Origin: Lewinellaceae bacterium
GTDB lineage: Bacteria; Bacteroidota; Bacteroidia; Chitinophagales; Saprospiraceae
Assembly (NCBI GenBank): GCA_020636445.1
Contig: JACJXV010000017.1
Location: forward strand, 1 to 64,000
Length of the DNA: 64,000 nt
Direction of reading: 5' to 3'
The position numbers and the translations under genes are program-made. Every line of letters begins with the position of its first letter. The stretch's first letter is position 1. Below the pieces are notes generated by a model. It made no database searches. It saw nothing but the letters and a program-made list of their open reading frames with translations, and was not told the DNA's origin. Shown piece by piece: positions 63,301 to 64,000 of the stretch.

Positions 63301-64000
63301 ATCGGATCACAATTATCGCGAATGGTTGGCGCTCGCAATAGAACGGTCGCCCCGCAAACTCCGGGGGTAGTCGAAAAAGTCATGGGAGCTGGACAAGTAA
63401 TTATTGGCGCAGTACTATCCTTAATTCTGATTACCTGATCGCGGGAAAGATTACTGCCATCACAAGCTCTGATAACCGTCCAGGTACGCACAATGGTCAT
63501 ACCAATACCATCACAGGTACGCGTAGTATCATCCTGATACCGGTAGGAAAGGCCACACAGCCCACTGTTTTGAATACGCTTTCCCTGCAAAAGGGGATAT
63601 CCAACCGAATCGGGTTGGGCAAACGGCTGATCACAACTCAGCGTTGTATCGCGGGGAAATACGATATCGGAAAGAATAGGCCGTAACTGCCGAATCATTT
63701 GCACACAGGTATCGGCGTTTCCACTCTGATCCCGAACAATCCAGCGGCGCTTAATTAGCCGTACATAGTTGTCGGCACAAGTACCCGCCTCAAAATCGTC
63801 CTTATGCGTAAGCGTGTATACCCCACAGTTTTCCATGACCTGGGGTAACCCCAGGTTAGCGACGCTGGTATCAGCCGTACATACAATGGCTGTATCCCGA
63901 CAGGTAATAACCGGAGCAAACTGGTCAACCACTCTTCCGTAGCCTTCGCAGAACAATCCCGTTGCAACATCCTGAATTCTCACTTTGACGATTTGACCAA
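60375..64000 (-). CDS. T9SS-secreted HYR/dockerin/cohesin-like surface protein (5' partial)
   Basis: The frame is open to the window edge; the GTG at 63983 is internal (GQIVKVRIQDVATG reads through), so the N-terminus lies outside. About 1,207 codons are visible. They encode HYR/Ig-like modules (ITCRDTAIVCTADTSVANLG, TAPIITCPAPMTFSTTPGVC, DNTPPVITCLQDVTVELTNG). The C-terminal cassette follows: carboxypeptidase-regulatory-like (TITTSQGVDVENVSVAVQST), dockerin-like (IAADIDRSGTISTLDVIKLR and IGIKVGDINGSA), cohesin-like (MGYQFSLDYDEDLLTLLDYQ, SWNGREG) and T9SS sorting domain (YALYQNYPNPFSSETHISFA to VRKMIMTPVR). The cassette aligns well with that of the 6,374-residue protein, making these clear paralogues at the C-terminus. 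Role: probable surface matrix or adhesion. Confidence 0.88.
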   Translation of the reverse strand, partial: GQIVKVRIQDVATGLFCEGYGRVVDQFAPVITCRDTAIVCTADTSVANLGLPQVMENCGVYTLTHKDDFEAGTCADNYVRLIKRRWIVRDQSGNADTCVQMIRQLRPILSDIVFPRDTTLSCDQPFAQPDSVGYPLLQGKRIQNSGLCGLSYRYQDDTTRTCDGIGMTIVRTWTVIRACDGSNLSRDQVIRIKDSTAPIITCPAPMTFSTTPGVCGATVLLRAPTIRDNCDPMASFTVSTPFGMGLGPHFNVPPGTYTAQYTAYDRCGNSSVCSTTFTVVDNSPPVAVCDESTAVSLSNGGLAFVQAKYFDNGSKDNCNAKVYFKVRRMDIGACQQVNGDDNTNQAGYQEWFDDYVAFCCADMEMESVRVIMRVYEVDPGPGPVDPTREEQGGDLFGHYNECMVRVIVQEKLSPTIECPANTTVACDADLTDLSRFGTAVAFEACGFDIDSTFRIDRAECGTGFIYRTWTATDFQENKATCTQTIEIVNNYRLVKDSITWPQDVVLTTCGSGTDPDDLPLLSQRPKVNAPGCVAVSINSKDNRYEGTASPACFKIFRTWTVTDLCRIRPGSQEGIFTFTQEIAVKDNTPPVITCLQDVTVELTNGCTSAQVTVPNVTATDNCSTEISITNNSPYATAKGANASGVYPLGTTTVTFRATDGCGNVSICMFKITVVDKKPPSPICLQGLSQSLTMMPGGPLAMVSARIFDKGSFDPCAANPKNIKITIRRANLALTTPPTDTMLTFTCADIGRQFVHLWATDVNGNGAFCETYIDIQDNGVICPIPATVGRIAGTITTSQGVDVENVSVAVQSTQPLSTMTNAQGSFTVDNLPLGKSYSVVPKKNDDVLNGVSTIDLILLSKHILGVQLFDSPYKYIAADIDRSGTISTLDVIKLRKLILGRDTELGNGNTSWRFIDDKFVFPAGVNPLQANFPELKNLDNFNTQEAKVNFIGIKVGDINGSATPNSLVVPDSRSTGGELIVRIRDKAFRAGEVFTVDLTARDLEAVMGYQFSLDYDEDLLTLLDYQMGELPGMGSDNLAVISEEEGRLTTSWNGREGLYLPGWDHQLMRLTFRARRDADLINAIALTSQPTKAEAYTHTSELMSVLLQFTGPNGVLKNQGGYALYQNYPNPFSSETHISFALPTEMDATIKVFDVSGRVIYQHQARFPRGYNEMPLRLTEVSANGVFYYQLETADFTAVRKMIMTPVR

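Noticed and set aside
1..64000. tRNA genes or CRISPR arrays
   Set aside because: I found no tRNA T-loop/acceptor arrangement in the gaps. The tandem repeats present are either coding (HYR, FG-GAP) or contiguous heptamers without spacers.

Overview
The window looks like a chromosomal segment from a member of the Bacteroidota, most plausibly the Saprospiria (Saprospiraceae, Lewinellaceae or Haliscomenobacteraceae type). The evidence is Bacteroidota-style -7 promoter elements (TAnnTTTG) 15-50 bases before several starts, very large secreted proteins that end in a type IX secretion (T9SS) sorting domain, and HYR, dockerin-like and cohesin-like modules stacked in single polypeptides. Base composition is near 50% GC. 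I see no tRNA, rRNA, CRISPR array, prophage or intact insertion sequence.

Layout. 1-3.4 kb: two tandem OmpA/TSP3 outer-membrane paralogues, the first cut by the window edge. 3.7-16.5 kb: a housekeeping and envelope block (glyA, a secreted metallophosphoesterase, a polyprenyl diphosphate synthase, an NfeD-like membrane protein, prs, rplY/ctc, an omega-amidase, an NlpC/P60 hydrolase, adk, obg, a sugar-kinase-like/RapZ-C fusion and an unknown). 16.8-36.0 kb: one uninterrupted 19.1-kb gene for a 6,374-residue secreted mosaic protein. 36.0-36.8 kb: a non-coding or small-ORF region with tandem heptamers and a hairpin terminator. 36.8-43.1 kb: a CoxE-like VWA protein, lepA, and a PEP-dikinase-like protein paired with an alpha/beta-hydrolase that lacks its serine. 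43.1-50.8 kb: an IS scar, lipoproteins, an NrtR-like Nudix regulator, a helix-hairpin-helix/ComEC DNA-uptake pair and a class III cyclase. 51.0-55.5 kb: an overlapping three-gene unit (GNAT, ankyrin, and a 1,081-residue protein of about 264-residue repeats that I do not recognise). 55.8-64 kb: yraN and two more HYR-dockerin-cohesin-T9SS proteins, the last cut by the window edge.

The dominant theme is the cell surface. Three T9SS cargo proteins share the same C-terminal cassette (carboxypeptidase-regulatory-like fold, dockerin-like calcium loops, cohesin-like sandwich, sorting domain) behind very different display regions, and two OmpA proteins carry calcium-binding TSP3 stalks between a barrel and a peptidoglycan-binding domain. 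The giant gene is the most unusual object. It combines a seven-bladed FG-GAP propeller, a long repetitive section, two LamG domains, an ephrin-receptor-like cysteine-rich segment, GEVED and DUF11 modules and many HYR domains. In two of the HYR domains a complete foreign domain (a LamG and a six-bladed propeller) appears to be nested at the same position. Small palindromic repeats lie beside this gene, and one has apparently inserted in frame into its coding sequence.

All calls come from reading the sequence and recalled family motifs. No database or structure search was run.
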